The notes beneath the pieces were generated by a model that worked only from the letters and a program-made list of their open reading frames with translations, made no database searches and had not been told where the DNA came from. A DNA stretch of 64,000 bases, from contig NZ_FQUD01000006.1 of the NCBI RefSeq assembly GCF_900128945.1, forward strand, positions 186,001 through 250,000. The letters are read 5' to 3'. Shown piece after piece: positions 51,714 to 60,605 of this stretch. The position numbers were made by a program, and so were the translations under genes. The stretch's first letter is position 1, and the number at the start of each line of letters is the position of its first letter. Source of the stretch: Chryseobacterium sp. OV279 (GTDB lineage: Bacteria; Bacteroidota; Bacteroidia; Flavobacteriales; Weeksellaceae).

Positions 51714-52937
51714 TTATTTCGGTAATGGTAGTGTCTCAAAATCACCGCGAAGCAGCGCCAGCTGAAGATCATTATGCAGATCTGTAGAAGGCAACGGAAG
51801 ATCAATTTTCAGTTTCGCAAGCTTGCTCATGGTTTGAATCTGCGTAAACAAATCATAAAAACCGTAAGACATAATTTTACCGTTTTCAATGATCATGAAC
51901 ATTTTTTCTCCTAATTTTTTCCCCTGTCCCAGCCACAATTCATTTCTCTTTCTGAAATCAATCTTTTTCATGAAAACATTGACATCATTAAATTCTTCTT
52001 GCAGATTGATAAACTGAACGGCTTTTGTGCCCTGCGTAAATGATTTGAATTTTAGGATAGGCTTTTCGCCTTTGTTGAGCTTATTTTTTTCAACAATGTA
52101 TTTATTGTTTTTGAAATACAATCCGAACTGAAAGGCTTCTTTTTTCTTGATATTTTTGGAGTTCAGGATAAGTTTAGCAATAATATCCGTACCTGTAAGC
52201 TCATAATTGATCTGCTCAACCTCTCTCTGAACATCTTCCCACCTCTTGGACTTAGAATTAAAGACTTTCTTTGAAAATTTATTGATATCCTGAACGTAAT
52301 CCGATAAAATGATTTTCCCCGCTTCATTCTGGAAGTAGACAAAACCTTTTTCATTCGGAAGATCCTGAGTCAGGATTTTGATTTTATTAATGTAGGTCTT
52401 GGCATTGCTTTCGTCATGCTGCTTCTGAATGATTTCATTCTCTGTATCTTTTGAGATCAGCAACTTGAACAGTTCCAATGTTGCTCGCGCATCACCATCG
52501 GCTCTGTGGTGATTCGTTAACGGAATTCCAAGCGATTTCACCAGTTTCCCCAATGAGTAACTTACCTCATCCGGGATCATTTTCTTCGCTAAAGGAATAG
52601 TATCTAAAGTACTGGTCTGAAAGTCATACCCCAGCCTTTTGAAAGACTGACGCAGCATTCTGTAGTCAAAATCAATATTATGCCCTACGAGGATGGTGTT
52701 CTGAGTGATTTCAATGACTCTTTTGGCTATTTCATGAAATTTAGGAGCGGTTTTGACCATTTTAGGCGTAATACTTGTCAGTTTCTGCACAAAAGGAGTA
52801 ATGTCGCTTTCAGGATTTACGAGAGATATAAACTGGTCAGTAATTTTCTGACCATCGTACCTGTAGATGGCTATATCTATAATGCATTCATTTCTATAAC
52901 CTGCACCATTACTTTCTATATCTATAATCGAATACAT
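51714..52937 (-). CDS. DnaQ-type 3'-5' exonuclease with decayed GIY-YIG-like domain
   Basis: This 407-residue protein begins with a DEDDh exonuclease domain (about residues 1-170): DIESNGAGYRNE, VGHNIDFDYRML, and HHRADGDARAT. The second half begins with DLPNEKGFVYFQNEAGKII, the layout of DnaQ-GIY-YIG fusion proteins related to Cho/UvrC. The positions that should hold Y-x-G and the catalytic Arg read ILSDYV and DINKF, so the nuclease site is probably inactive; EQINYELTGTDIIAKLIL after it keeps the fusion-family pattern. It likely trims DNA 3' ends in repair. Start ATG 52935-52937. Confidence 0.85.
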   Translation of the reverse strand: MYSIIDIESNGAGYRNECIIDIAIYRYDGQKITDQFISLVNPESDITPFVQKLTSITPKMVKTAPKFHEIAKRVIEITQNTILVGHNIDFDYRMLRQSFKRLGYDFQTSTLDTIPLAKKMIPDEVSYSLGKLVKSLGIPLTNHHRADGDARATLELFKLLISKDTENEIIQKQHDESNAKTYINKIKILTQDLPNEKGFVYFQNEAGKIILSDYVQDINKFSKKVFNSKSKRWEDVQREVEQINYELTGTDIIAKLILNSKNIKKKEAFQFGLYFKNNKYIVEKNKLNKGEKPILKFKSFTQGTKAVQFINLQEEFNDVNVFMKKIDFRKRNELWLGQGKKLGEKMFMIIENGKIMSYGFYDLFTQIQTMSKLAKLKIDLPLPSTDLHNDLQLALLRGDFETLPLPK

Positions 52938-52972
52938 TGAATTGTAGTTATACTGCTATTTTTTGATTAATA

Positions 52973-53272
52973 TTAATAATTACCGTCATCATCAGCCCAT
53001 AGCTTAAACCTATGAGGCTTAATACATAACCCATGCCATCTGTCTATCCAGGCTACGATTGTATCTTTTGCCAGTCTTTGATATTCAATAAAAATACCAT
53101 AGAAATTACCTACAGATGATTTCTGAAATTATTCTTCCAAATAGCTGACAAAGCCATTTTTTATCCACCGGCAAAGGTAGTCCTGCTAAAATAACAAAAA
53201 ATATGTCAAAAAAAAGTAAAATGGCCATTGATCCACTTCATCATCAGATTCAAAATAACCAGTATGACCCAT
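52973..53272 (-). pseudogene. Remnant of a small gene
   Basis: A 100-codon stretch from ATG 53270-53272 to TAA 52973-52975 reads like protein but is broken in frame by a TAG and a TAA. It opens MGHTGYFESDDEVDQWPFYFF. The middle is open in another frame (DIFFVILAGLPLPVDKKWLC), entered at a run of eight T (53208-53215). The end is coherent: RLAKDTIVAWIDRWHGLC and FKLWADDDGNY. Two compensating frameshifts or decay explain it. Family not recognised; a sequencing error in the T run is possible for the first break. Confidence 0.55.
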
Positions 53273-53331
53273 TAAAAAGCTGATACTCTTCCCTTAGCAG
53301 GATTATTTTTTATATAATTAATTTTAAAACC

Positions 53332-54858
53332 CTATCTCCTTCTTCCTCCCAATCCGAACATTCCCAGGATGGCTTTTGCCCCTTCGCGCATCAAAGTGCT
53401 GGTAAAAGTTCTTCCGGCCTTACTTTGAAGCACCTGTTCAAACATTCCCGGCTCTTCTTTCACCGGTTTTGTCTTTTGAGTCGGTGCAGAGTTTTGGGCT
53501 GCCTGCTCCATTCTGTTCGTTAATATTTCGTAAGCTGATTCTTTATCAACAGGCTGTTCGTATTTGGCTACCAAAGCAGAATTTCCTGTTAATTCTGAAA
53601 TTTCAGCATCACTTAAAACGTCCATTCTGGATTCCGGAGAAATCAGATAGGTGTGAACAAGCGGCGTAGGAATCCCTTTTTCATCCAAAGCGGTCACAAA
53701 TGCTTCTCCGATTCCCAGATTCTGAATCAGGCTTGATGCATTATAAAATTCCGTTGTCGGATAGTTTTCAACGGCTTTCGTGATTTCTTTTTTATCTTTT
53801 GCTGTAAATCCTCTCAAAGCATGTTGGATCTTTAACCCGAGTTGAGACAAAACATTTTCAGGAACGTCACCCGGAATCTGTGTGATAAAATAAATCCCCA
53901 CTCCTTTGGAACGGATTAGTTTTACCATCGTCTCAATTTGTGAAAGCAGTGCTTTTGAAGCTTCATCAAAAATCAGGTGGGCTTCGTCTATGAAAAGGAC
54001 CAATTTTGGTTTTCCGCTGTCTCCTTCTTCCGGAAAAGTCATATAAATTTCAGCAAAAAGTGACAGCATAAATGTAGAGAACAACTGTGGCTTACTCTGA
54101 ATCTCAGCCACTCTTAAAATATTCACCACTCCTTTTCCATCTCTGGTTTCAAGAAGGTCATGAACATCAAAGCTTAATTCACCAAAGAAATCAGAAGCTC
54201 CCTGCTGCTCAAGCGCAACGATAGATCTTAAAATCGTTCCTAAAGAAGCCGAAGCTATGGATCCGTAGTTGGCCGCCAGTTCAGCTTTTCCCTGTGCATT
54301 ATCTGTTACGTACTGCAGAACTTTCTTTAAATCATTTAAATCAATTAATGGAAGACCTTTATCATCACAATATTTGAAAACGATAGACATAATACTCTGC
54401 TGAGTATCATTCAGTTCAAGAATTTTACTTAATAAAACCGGTCCGAATTCGGTTACAGTCGCTCTCAGCTTTACCCCTTTTCCTCCGGAAATACTCATCA
54501 GCTCTACCGGAAAAGCCTGTGGATTGTATGGAAGCTGCGTTTTAGCATACCTTTCTTCAATGATGGGATTCATCTGCCCCGCTTCCGCAATTCCAGAAAA
54601 ATCTCCTTTAATATCTAAAACCAAAGAAGGAATTCCGGCGTGAGAAAGCTGCTCTGCAAAAACCTGCAGCGTTTTCGTCTTACCTGTTCCTGTAGCTCCT
54701 GCAATAAGTCCGTGTCGGTTGATGGTTTTCAAAGGAATCGTTACGTTTACGTCCGGGACAACTTCCCCGTCCAGCATTCCTTTTCCCAGTATAATGTGTT
54801 CTCCTTTCGGAGTATATCTTGCATTCAGTTCTTCAATAAATTGTGTTTTGTCTGCCAT
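53332..54858 (-). CDS. HerA-like (DUF853) ATPase
   Basis: This 508-residue protein has Walker A GATGTGKTKTLQVFAEQL, Walker B KLVLFIDEAHLIF, the Arg and sensor parts in IRSKGVGIYFITQIPGDVPENVLSQLGLKIQHALRGFT, and a C-terminal tail ending AKAILGMFGLGGRRR, which together are DUF853, a HerA/FtsK-like helicase superfamily. Members probably translocate DNA. The frame opens to 54927; I chose ATG 54856-54858 (MADKTQFIEELNARYTP) because it begins the conserved part; Met at 54876 is an alternative. It is monocistronic. Confidence 0.88.
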   Translation of the reverse strand: MADKTQFIEELNARYTPKGEHIILGKGMLDGEVVPDVNVTIPLKTINRHGLIAGATGTGKTKTLQVFAEQLSHAGIPSLVLDIKGDFSGIAEAGQMNPIIEERYAKTQLPYNPQAFPVELMSISGGKGVKLRATVTEFGPVLLSKILELNDTQQSIMSIVFKYCDDKGLPLIDLNDLKKVLQYVTDNAQGKAELAANYGSIASASLGTILRSIVALEQQGASDFFGELSFDVHDLLETRDGKGVVNILRVAEIQSKPQLFSTFMLSLFAEIYMTFPEEGDSGKPKLVLFIDEAHLIFDEASKALLSQIETMVKLIRSKGVGIYFITQIPGDVPENVLSQLGLKIQHALRGFTAKDKKEITKAVENYPTTEFYNASSLIQNLGIGEAFVTALDEKGIPTPLVHTYLISPESRMDVLSDAEISELTGNSALVAKYEQPVDKESAYEILTNRMEQAAQNSAPTQKTKPVKEEPGMFEQVLQSKAGRTFTSTLMREGAKAILGMFGLGGRRR

Positions 54859-55237
54859 CTGATCTTTTTTTAACATATAAATATAAAATTTTTTGTAAAA
54901 TATTCGGGTATTAAAGTCATATTCCACAATAATCTTACTTAATACACCTGGAAAAATACTTCAAACCCATCCTCTGCAAATTTTAAACCATGAAGTGAAA
55001 TACACTGCACACAATGTCTTTAAACAAAGGCACTACATAATTATTTTCACTTCCGGAGCATGATAAAAAACAGTCTGGAAAATACCAGTTGTTTTCGTTA
55101 GGTTTTTTGTTTGAAAACAAAGGCCTTTAAGGCTCACAGCCGTATAATATTGAAATAAACTATCGTCCGGATTTAACATTTCGTTTACAATTCATCTAAT
55201 ACTTTGTATCTTTATCTAAAATTTAAAAAAGACCCCA
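54859..55237. other. Divergent intergenic region
   Basis: About 380 bases between the HerA-like gene and the MBL-rhodanese gene hold no gene I can support. AT-rich; promoters for both must lie here, with a TACTTTGTATCTTTAT stretch near 55200 the best candidate for the plus strand. Confidence 0.35.
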
Positions 55238-56647
55238 ATGAAAATTGAACAAATATATACGGGCTGTCTGGCTCAGGGTGCCTATTATATTGTATCAGAA
55301 AATGAAGCTGTGATTATTGATCCGCTGAGAGAGGTAAAACCTTATCTGGATCGTCTTGACAAAGACCATGTAACTTTAAAATATATTTTTGAGACCCATT
55401 TCCACGCTGATTTCGTTTCAGGACATTTGGATCTGAGTAAAAAAACAGGAGCTCCTATTGTTTACGGGCCTACTGCACAGCCTGCATTTGAGGCTATCAT
55501 CGCTGAAGACAACCAGATCTTTGAGATCGGAAACATAAAAATCAAAGTACTGCACACTCCCGGACATACGATGGAGAGCACCACTTACCTTTTAATTGAT
55601 GAAAACGGAACTGAAACCGCTATTTTTACCGGTGATACTCTGTTTTTAGGAGATGTTGGAAGACCGGATCTTGCACAGAAAGCAACCAATCTTACTCAGG
55701 AAGATCTTGCAGGAATTCTGTATGACAGTCTTCATAGCAAAATTCTTCCATTGGATGACAGCATTACGGTTTACCCTGCGCACGGTGCCGGTTCAGCATG
55801 CGGAAAGAATATGCAGAAGGAAACGGTGGACATTCTGGGAAATCAGAAAAAAACCAATTATGCGCTTAACCAGCCGGACAAAGAATCATTTATCAGAGAA
55901 GTTCTTGACGGCCTTACCGCTCCACCGAAATATTTCGGAATGAACGTTGCGATGAACAAAGGTGGATATGAAAGCTTGGATGTAGTAATGAATAAAGGAT
56001 TAAGTCCTATTGCTGCGGAAGATTTCGAGGATTTTGCTGAAGAAACAGGCGCATTGATTTTAGACACAAGAAGCCCTGCAGAATTTCACAAAGGATTTAT
56101 TCCTAATTCTGTCAACATAGGTTTGAAGGGAGATTTCGCACCGTGGGTTGGAAATATGATTGTAGATGTAAAACACCCTATTCTTCTTGTTGCTGATGAA
56201 GGAACTGAAGAAGAAGTGATTACCCGATTAAGCAGAGTCGGATTCGACAATGTGGTAGGATATTTGGACGGAAGTTTTGCATCATGGAAATCTACCGGAA
56301 AAGAAACTGACGAAATTAAAAGGATAACTCCTGCTGAGTTTGCAGAACAGTTTACAGAAAACGCCAAAGTAATTGATGTAAGAAAACTGACAGAATATTC
56401 TGCTGAACATGTTGACAATGCATTCAATAAGCCATTGGACACCATCAGCGACTGGGTAAAAACCATTGATGATTCTGAACATTTCTTCCTGCACTGTGCC
56501 GGAGGATACAGAAGCATGATCGCTGCAAGCATCCTTAACGCACACGGAATCAGGAATTTTACTGAAATAGAAGGAGGCTTTAACGGCATCAAAAAAACAG
56601 AAAAATTACCGACAACTGATTTTGTTTGTCAGTCCAAAACATTATAG
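55238..56647 (+). CDS. MBL-fold/rhodanese fusion, persulfide dioxygenase type (CstB-like)
   Basis: This 469-residue protein has an N-terminal metallo-beta-lactamase domain with the metal site THFHADFVSGH, the His in HTPGHTMES, and TGDTLFLGDVGRPDL (about residues 1-230), as in glutathione- or CoA-persulfide dioxygenases. Two rhodanese-like domains follow. The first (LILDTRSPAEFHKGF) lacks a catalytic Cys (VADEGTEEE at the loop). The second (VIDVRKLTEYSAEH) has the active loop HCAGGYRS. This three-part layout matches CstB of Staphylococcus. It should oxidise persulfides and release sulfite or thiosulfate. A rhodanese lipoprotein follows. Confidence 0.88.
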   Translation: MKIEQIYTGCLAQGAYYIVSENEAVIIDPLREVKPYLDRLDKDHVTLKYIFETHFHADFVSGHLDLSKKTGAPIVYGPTAQPAFEAIIAEDNQIFEIGNIKIKVLHTPGHTMESTTYLLIDENGTETAIFTGDTLFLGDVGRPDLAQKATNLTQEDLAGILYDSLHSKILPLDDSITVYPAHGAGSACGKNMQKETVDILGNQKKTNYALNQPDKESFIREVLDGLTAPPKYFGMNVAMNKGGYESLDVVMNKGLSPIAAEDFEDFAEETGALILDTRSPAEFHKGFIPNSVNIGLKGDFAPWVGNMIVDVKHPILLVADEGTEEEVITRLSRVGFDNVVGYLDGSFASWKSTGKETDEIKRITPAEFAEQFTENAKVIDVRKLTEYSAEHVDNAFNKPLDTISDWVKTIDDSEHFFLHCAGGYRSMIAASILNAHGIRNFTEIEGGFNGIKKTEKLPTTDFVCQSKTL

Positions 56648-56648
56648 C

Positions 56649-57026
56649 ATGCTGAAAGGAAGAATCTTCGGATATATTCTGATTTCCGCTTTAGCGTTAA
56701 CAGCCTGTAAAACAACAGCTACGGCTGACTATTCAAAAGCAGACATCAAACAAATTGTTAACAGTTCTGATGTCACGTTGGTAGATGTAAGAATTCCGGA
56801 ACAGTATGAAGCAGGAACCGCTAAAGGTGCTGTCAACATTCCTTTAGCTGAAATACAGAACAATATCGGTTCGCTGAAAGGCAAAAAGGTAGTTGTTTTC
56901 TGCAATAAAGGAATTCAGGCTGACCAGGCAATGGAAATCTTAAAGAAAAACGGTGTGGAAGCTTACGACGGCACCAGCTGGAAAAATGTAAAAGCTATTC
57001 AGGACGAAGCAACATCCGGAAAATAA
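56649..57026 (+). CDS. Rhodanese-like lipoprotein
   Basis: This 125-residue protein has a lipobox ALALTAC and one rhodanese domain: LVDVRIPEQYEAGTAKGAVNIPL with the active Cys in VVVFCNKGIQA. Rhodaneses move sulfane sulfur; the lipid anchor places it in the periplasm at a membrane. The frame opens to TTG 56622, but ATG 56649 (1 base after the MBL stop) fits. It is coupled to the MBL-rhodanese gene and followed by thioredoxin. Confidence 0.88.
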   Translation: MLKGRIFGYILISALALTACKTTATADYSKADIKQIVNSSDVTLVDVRIPEQYEAGTAKGAVNIPLAEIQNNIGSLKGKKVVVFCNKGIQADQAMEILKKNGVEAYDGTSWKNVKAIQDEATSGK

Positions 57027-57087
57027 AGTATAATGAGCCATCAGGATTGATCTTATGAAGCCTGATGGTTTACAAAAAACCATAACT

Positions 57088-57387
57088 ATGTCACAAAAAT
57101 TTCAGGAAATCATCAATTCGGAAAGACCGGTACTTATTGACTTTTTTGCCACGTGGTGTCAGCCATGTAAAGTACAGTCATCCGTTTTAAATACCGTAAA
57201 GGAAAATATAGGCGAAGGAGCCAGAATCATCAAAGTAGATGTGGACCAATATCCGGCTTTGGCAGCTCAGTACGGAGTGAGAGGTGTTCCTACCCTTGCG
57301 GTCTTCAAAAATGGTGAACTCTTATGGAAAGAAAGCGGTGTCCACGATGTGAATTCACTTACGGAACTGCTTAAACAATATGCTTAA
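57088..57387 (+). CDS. Thioredoxin, WCQPC type
   Basis: This 99-residue thioredoxin has the active site WCQPC instead of the usual WCGPC, in FFATWCQPCK, plus the cis-Pro GVRGVPTLAVF. It reduces disulfides or persulfides. The frame opens 11 codons earlier at 57055, but ATG 57088 starts the normal fold. Downstream of the persulfide pair, it may reduce the rhodanese or MBL product. The Gln in the active site is not rare in Bacteroidota thioredoxins. Confidence 0.88.
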   Translation: MSQKFQEIINSERPVLIDFFATWCQPCKVQSSVLNTVKENIGEGARIIKVDVDQYPALAAQYGVRGVPTLAVFKNGELLWKESGVHDVNSLTELLKQYA

Positions 57388-57394
57388 TTAGGCT

Positions 57395-57432
57395 GAGGCT
57401 AAGGTTTAGGCTCCTATTAAAGTCTAAACCTC
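57395..57432. terminator. Imperfect terminator hairpin between thioredoxin and amidase genes
   Basis: A GAGGCTAAGGTTTAGGC arm pairs with GTCTAAACCTCAGTCTC, mostly through matches and G-T pairs. It serves convergent genes; the arms are made of AGGCT-like repeat units. Confidence 0.5.
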
Positions 57433-57447
57433 AGTCTCAATCTACTC

Positions 57448-58200
57448 CTATAATTCTATTGAAAACCGGTCTCTGTCGTTCAGAAACTGGAAATGCTGCC
57501 TGAAATCTTTTAATTCTTCCATATTCAGCTCTGCAGAGATGATATTTCCGTTCTTTTGAGAAATTTCTGTTCCATCGGCAAAAAAGCAGTGTGAACTTTC
57601 CTGATAAAAAAGATCATTCCCGTCTGTTCCAATTCTATTTAAACCAAAAACAAAAGACAGGTTCTCTATTGCTCTTGCTTTTAAAAGATGCTCCCAGGCT
57701 CCTACTCTTTTTTCAGGCCAGTTGGCAATATATAAGATGGCGTCATAATCGTCATTATTTCTTGCAAAAACAGGAAAACGAAGATCATAGCACACCTGCA
57801 ACAGGATTCTGAATCCTTTATAATTCACAATCATTCTTTTATATCCCGGGCTATACACTTTATCTTCTCCCGAAAATGAAAACAGGTGTCTTTTATCGTA
57901 GAAAAAACTTTCAGAATCAGGTTGCACAAAGTACATTCTGTTGTAAAAATGTCCACCTTGTTCTACAGGTGCACTCCCACAGAAGGCTGCATTTTTTTCT
58001 TTTGCCATTTTCTTCAGAAACTCCAGAGACTCTTCATTTCGGTCCGAAACTTCAGCCGCATCCATACAAAAACCGGTAGAGAACATTTCAGGAAGCAGGA
58101 AAATATCAGCCTCTACTTCTTTAAAATGTTCTTCGATCAGTTGAAAATTTTTGTCTTTATTTTTCCAGACAATATCTAAATTAAGTCCTGCTATTCTCAT
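57448..58200 (-). CDS. Nitrilase-superfamily amidase (omega-amidase YafV-like)
   Basis: This 250-residue hydrolase has the Glu-Lys-Cys triad: Glu in LPEMFSTGF, Lys in FYDKRHLFSF, and Cys in LLQVCYDLRFP. The pattern AEVSDRNEESLEFLKKMA and WPEKRVGAWEHLLKARAIEN fits the YafV/Nit2-type omega-amidases, which hydrolyse 2-oxoglutaramate or 2-oxosuccinamate. A close alternative is a general carbon-nitrogen hydrolase with another amide. It is monocistronic and convergent with thioredoxin. Confidence 0.88.
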   Translation of the reverse strand: MRIAGLNLDIVWKNKDKNFQLIEEHFKEVEADIFLLPEMFSTGFCMDAAEVSDRNEESLEFLKKMAKEKNAAFCGSAPVEQGGHFYNRMYFVQPDSESFFYDKRHLFSFSGEDKVYSPGYKRMIVNYKGFRILLQVCYDLRFPVFARNNDDYDAILYIANWPEKRVGAWEHLLKARAIENLSFVFGLNRIGTDGNDLFYQESSHCFFADGTEISQKNGNIISAELNMEELKDFRQHFQFLNDRDRFSIEL

Positions 58201-58305
58201 AAACTTTGTTAAATAACTTCAATAAAAATACGATTTTCCAATGATTTCGGTTCTATTTTTGATGAGGATATTTTTCATTATTATCATTTAATAAAAGTAA
58301 AGTTT

Positions 58306-58746
58306 ATGAAGAAATTGTTTTTTGTGTTGATGATCGCTTTTTTTGGAACTGCAGCCAACGCTCAGGCTTATACAGGAAAAGGTGACCAGAAAATTCAGCT
58401 CGGACTGAGTGCATGGGGGTATGGAACAGGAGTTACGGGAACTTATGACTATGGGTTGAACAAGCTTATATCGGTAGGTGCGGGGCTTAATGCGTATTTT
58501 GGTGACTATAAAGATAATGACAAAGACAACCGTGTTTTTGTATTCGGGAGACTGAATTTCCACCTTCAGGAAGCGCTTGATCTGCCTTCCAAATGGGACA
58601 TCTATCCGGGTGTAGATGTAGGAGTGCTAGGTAAGGATTTTGGAATCGGGGCGCACATTGGAGCCCGTTACTTTTTCACAGAGAAAGTGGGCGTTTTTGC
58701 AGAAGTAGGCAACAACGGCAGTATCGGTGTTTCTTTCAATCTGTAA
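58306..58746 (+). CDS. Small exported beta-barrel-like protein
   Basis: This 146-residue protein has a signal peptide (MKKLFFVLMIAFFGTAANAQ) and a string of Gly/aromatic alternating segments, with KLISVGAGLNAYFGDY and FGIGAHIGARYFFTEKVGVFAEVG, ending in FNL, as in eight-strand outer-membrane barrels. Families such as DUF6646 of flavobacteria look like this, but I cannot confirm it. A TATTTTTG box at 58254-58261 is a possible promoter. Confidence 0.7.
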   Translation: MKKLFFVLMIAFFGTAANAQAYTGKGDQKIQLGLSAWGYGTGVTGTYDYGLNKLISVGAGLNAYFGDYKDNDKDNRVFVFGRLNFHLQEALDLPSKWDIYPGVDVGVLGKDFGIGAHIGARYFFTEKVGVFAEVGNNGSIGVSFNL

Positions 58747-58765
58747 TATCGGCTAAATATATGAC

Positions 58766-58795
58766 AAAGCTTCTCATTTAGAGGGGCTTTTTTAT
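58766..58795 (+). terminator. Terminator before rseP
   Basis: AAGCTTCTC and GAGGGGCTT (two G-T pairs) around ATTTA, followed by TTTTTAT, after the small barrel gene. Confidence 0.65.
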
Positions 58796-58825
58796 TTGGC
58801 ATAGTTTTGATAATTGTTACCTTTG
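58796..58825 (+). promoter_or_regulatory. Promoter of rseP
   Basis: TTG (58796-58798), 19 bases, then TACCTTTG (58818-58825) fit the Bacteroidota consensus, 24 bases upstream of the rseP ATG. Confidence 0.7.
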
Positions 58826-58849
58826 CAAATTAAAATCTAAAATTTATTA

Positions 58850-60331
58850 ATGGAATTAGCAATCAAGATTTTCCAGTTCATACTAAGTATTTCTATTTTA
58901 GTGGTTCTTCATGAGCTTGGACACTTTTTACCGGCAAAATGGTTTAAGACCAGAGCTGAGAAATTCTTCCTGTTTTTCGATCCATGGATTTCGATCTTTT
59001 CAATGAAGAAGATCAACGGAAAATGGCAGTATAAATTTCTTTCCAAGAACCTTCCGGACACAGAAACTATCGTGGTAGACGGAAAAGAGAAAGAAGTTCC
59101 TATCGATATATCAAAACTTCCTGACAACGACTGGAGAAAACATCCGGAGCAGACGAAATACGGAATCGGATGGCTTCCTTTCGGTGGTTACGTAAAAATC
59201 GCCGGAATGATTGACGAAAGTATGGACACCGAGCAGATGAAGAAACCTGCAGAGCCATGGGAATTCAGATCAAAACCGGCCTGGCAGAGACTGATCATTA
59301 TGCTTGGAGGGGTTACGGTTAACTTTTTCCTGGCGTGGATTATTTTCGGATGTCTTTCGTATTTCAACGGGGAAACCTCTTTTGACACCACAAGAGTTGA
59401 GGCACCGATGCATTATACCAGTATTGCAAAAGCAATGGGCTTTGAGGATGGTGATAAGATCTTAAAAGTAGACGGAAAAGTTCAGAACAACCTGGATAAG
59501 TTGTCTTTAGATATTTTACTAAGTGATCAGGTAACGGTTTTAAGAAAAGGTCAGGATGTTACTTTTAACACGAATGACGATGGAAAAGCACTTGCTTTCA
59601 AAGACGAAAACCCAAGAGCATTCCTTACGCCGAGATATGCACCGGTAATTGACACCATCGTGAATCCTAAAACGGCTGAGGCAGGTTTAAAAATAGGAGA
59701 TCAGGTGGCTTCGGTAAACGGTCAGAAAATCAGTTATTATGACGAGCTGCAAGGTGTTGTTGTAAAAAATGCCGGGAAAACTATTAATATGGAGGTAATA
59801 AGAGCTGGCGCAGTGCAGCCTTTAAGCCTTGAAGTTTCTAAGGAAGGTACTTTAGGGATCGCTTCTTATAAGCAGCTTCAAAAATATGCTAATACGCAGC
59901 ATTTCACTTTCGTGGAGTCTATCGGAAGAGGATTTACGAGAAGTATCGAAAGTTTGACGTATCAGGTGAAGCAATTTAAACTGGTATTCAACAAAAAAGT
60001 TCAGGGATATAAGAAAGTGGGAGGTCCTTTAGCGATCATCAAAAATATGCCGGTAGAGAAGTCGAAAGACGGATCGGTATCGGTGAACTGGAGCATGTTC
60101 TGGAGTTTTACCGCGATGTTCTCTGTATGGTTGGCATTCCTTAACCTGATTCCTATCCCGGGTCTTGACGGTGGTCACGTATTATTTACGCTATGGGAAG
60201 TGATTACGGGGAAACCTGTACCTCAGAAAGTCTTGGAAAACGCACAAATGATCGGGGTTATCTTCCTGTTAGGATTGATGGTACTGATCTTCGGAAGCGA
60301 CATTTTCAAAGCAGTGACCGGCAGTTTATAA
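58850..60331 (+). CDS. rseP: Site-2 protease RseP-like
   Basis: This 493-residue membrane metalloprotease carries the zinc motif HELGH at residues 21-25 (VVLHELGHFLPAKWF), a PDZ domain with GLKIGDQVASVNGQKI, and the C-terminal NLIPIPGLDGGHVLF with the third ligand Asp. It cleaves transmembrane anti-sigma factors and leftover signal peptides. Length agrees with RseP (about 450-490). Its promoter lies just upstream; tRNA-Asn follows. Confidence 0.95.
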   Translation: MELAIKIFQFILSISILVVLHELGHFLPAKWFKTRAEKFFLFFDPWISIFSMKKINGKWQYKFLSKNLPDTETIVVDGKEKEVPIDISKLPDNDWRKHPEQTKYGIGWLPFGGYVKIAGMIDESMDTEQMKKPAEPWEFRSKPAWQRLIIMLGGVTVNFFLAWIIFGCLSYFNGETSFDTTRVEAPMHYTSIAKAMGFEDGDKILKVDGKVQNNLDKLSLDILLSDQVTVLRKGQDVTFNTNDDGKALAFKDENPRAFLTPRYAPVIDTIVNPKTAEAGLKIGDQVASVNGQKISYYDELQGVVVKNAGKTINMEVIRAGAVQPLSLEVSKEGTLGIASYKQLQKYANTQHFTFVESIGRGFTRSIESLTYQVKQFKLVFNKKVQGYKKVGGPLAIIKNMPVEKSKDGSVSVNWSMFWSFTAMFSVWLAFLNLIPIPGLDGGHVLFTLWEVITGKPVPQKVLENAQMIGVIFLLGLMVLIFGSDIFKAVTGSL

Positions 60332-60359
60332 TTTTTTTGAAATTTTTTCTAAAAAATAT

Positions 60360-60390
60360 TTGTAAGGTATAAATATTCGTCCTATATTTG
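60360..60390 (+). promoter_or_regulatory. tRNA-Asn promoter
   Basis: TTG (60360-60362), a 20-base spacer, then TATATTTG (60383-60390) is a near-ideal Bacteroidota promoter, 22 bases before the tRNA. Confidence 0.85.
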
Positions 60391-60412
60391 CACCACTTAA
60401 AACAAAGGACAT

Positions 60413-60489
60413 TCCTCCTTAGCTCAGTTGGTTAGAGCATCTGACTGTTAATCAGAGGGTCGCTGGTTCGAGCCCAGCAGGAGGAGCCA
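60413..60489 (+). tRNA. tRNA-Asn(GUU)
   Basis: The 77-base gene folds into a cloverleaf: acceptor TCCTCCT/AGGAGGA, D-loop AGCTCAGTTGGTTAGAGC, anticodon stem TCTGA/TCAGA with loop CTGTTAA (anticodon GTT), T-arm GCTGG-TTCGAGC-CCAGC, discriminator G, encoded CCA. It reads AAC/AAU. A terminator hairpin follows. Confidence 0.97.
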
Positions 60490-60521
60490 AAAAGACTTAC
60501 AGAAATGTAGGTCTTTTTTTT
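60489..60521 (+). terminator. Terminator after tRNA-Asn
   Basis: AAAGACTTACA and TGTAGGTCTTT arms (one G-T pair) around GAAA, followed by a T run. Confidence 0.8.
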
Positions 60522-60605
60522 GCTTTAAACTTTTCAGATTTGATAAATCAATTATATATTAGCCATAAATTAATCTATAATCGGGTATAAATATCAAATT
60601 GCTTC

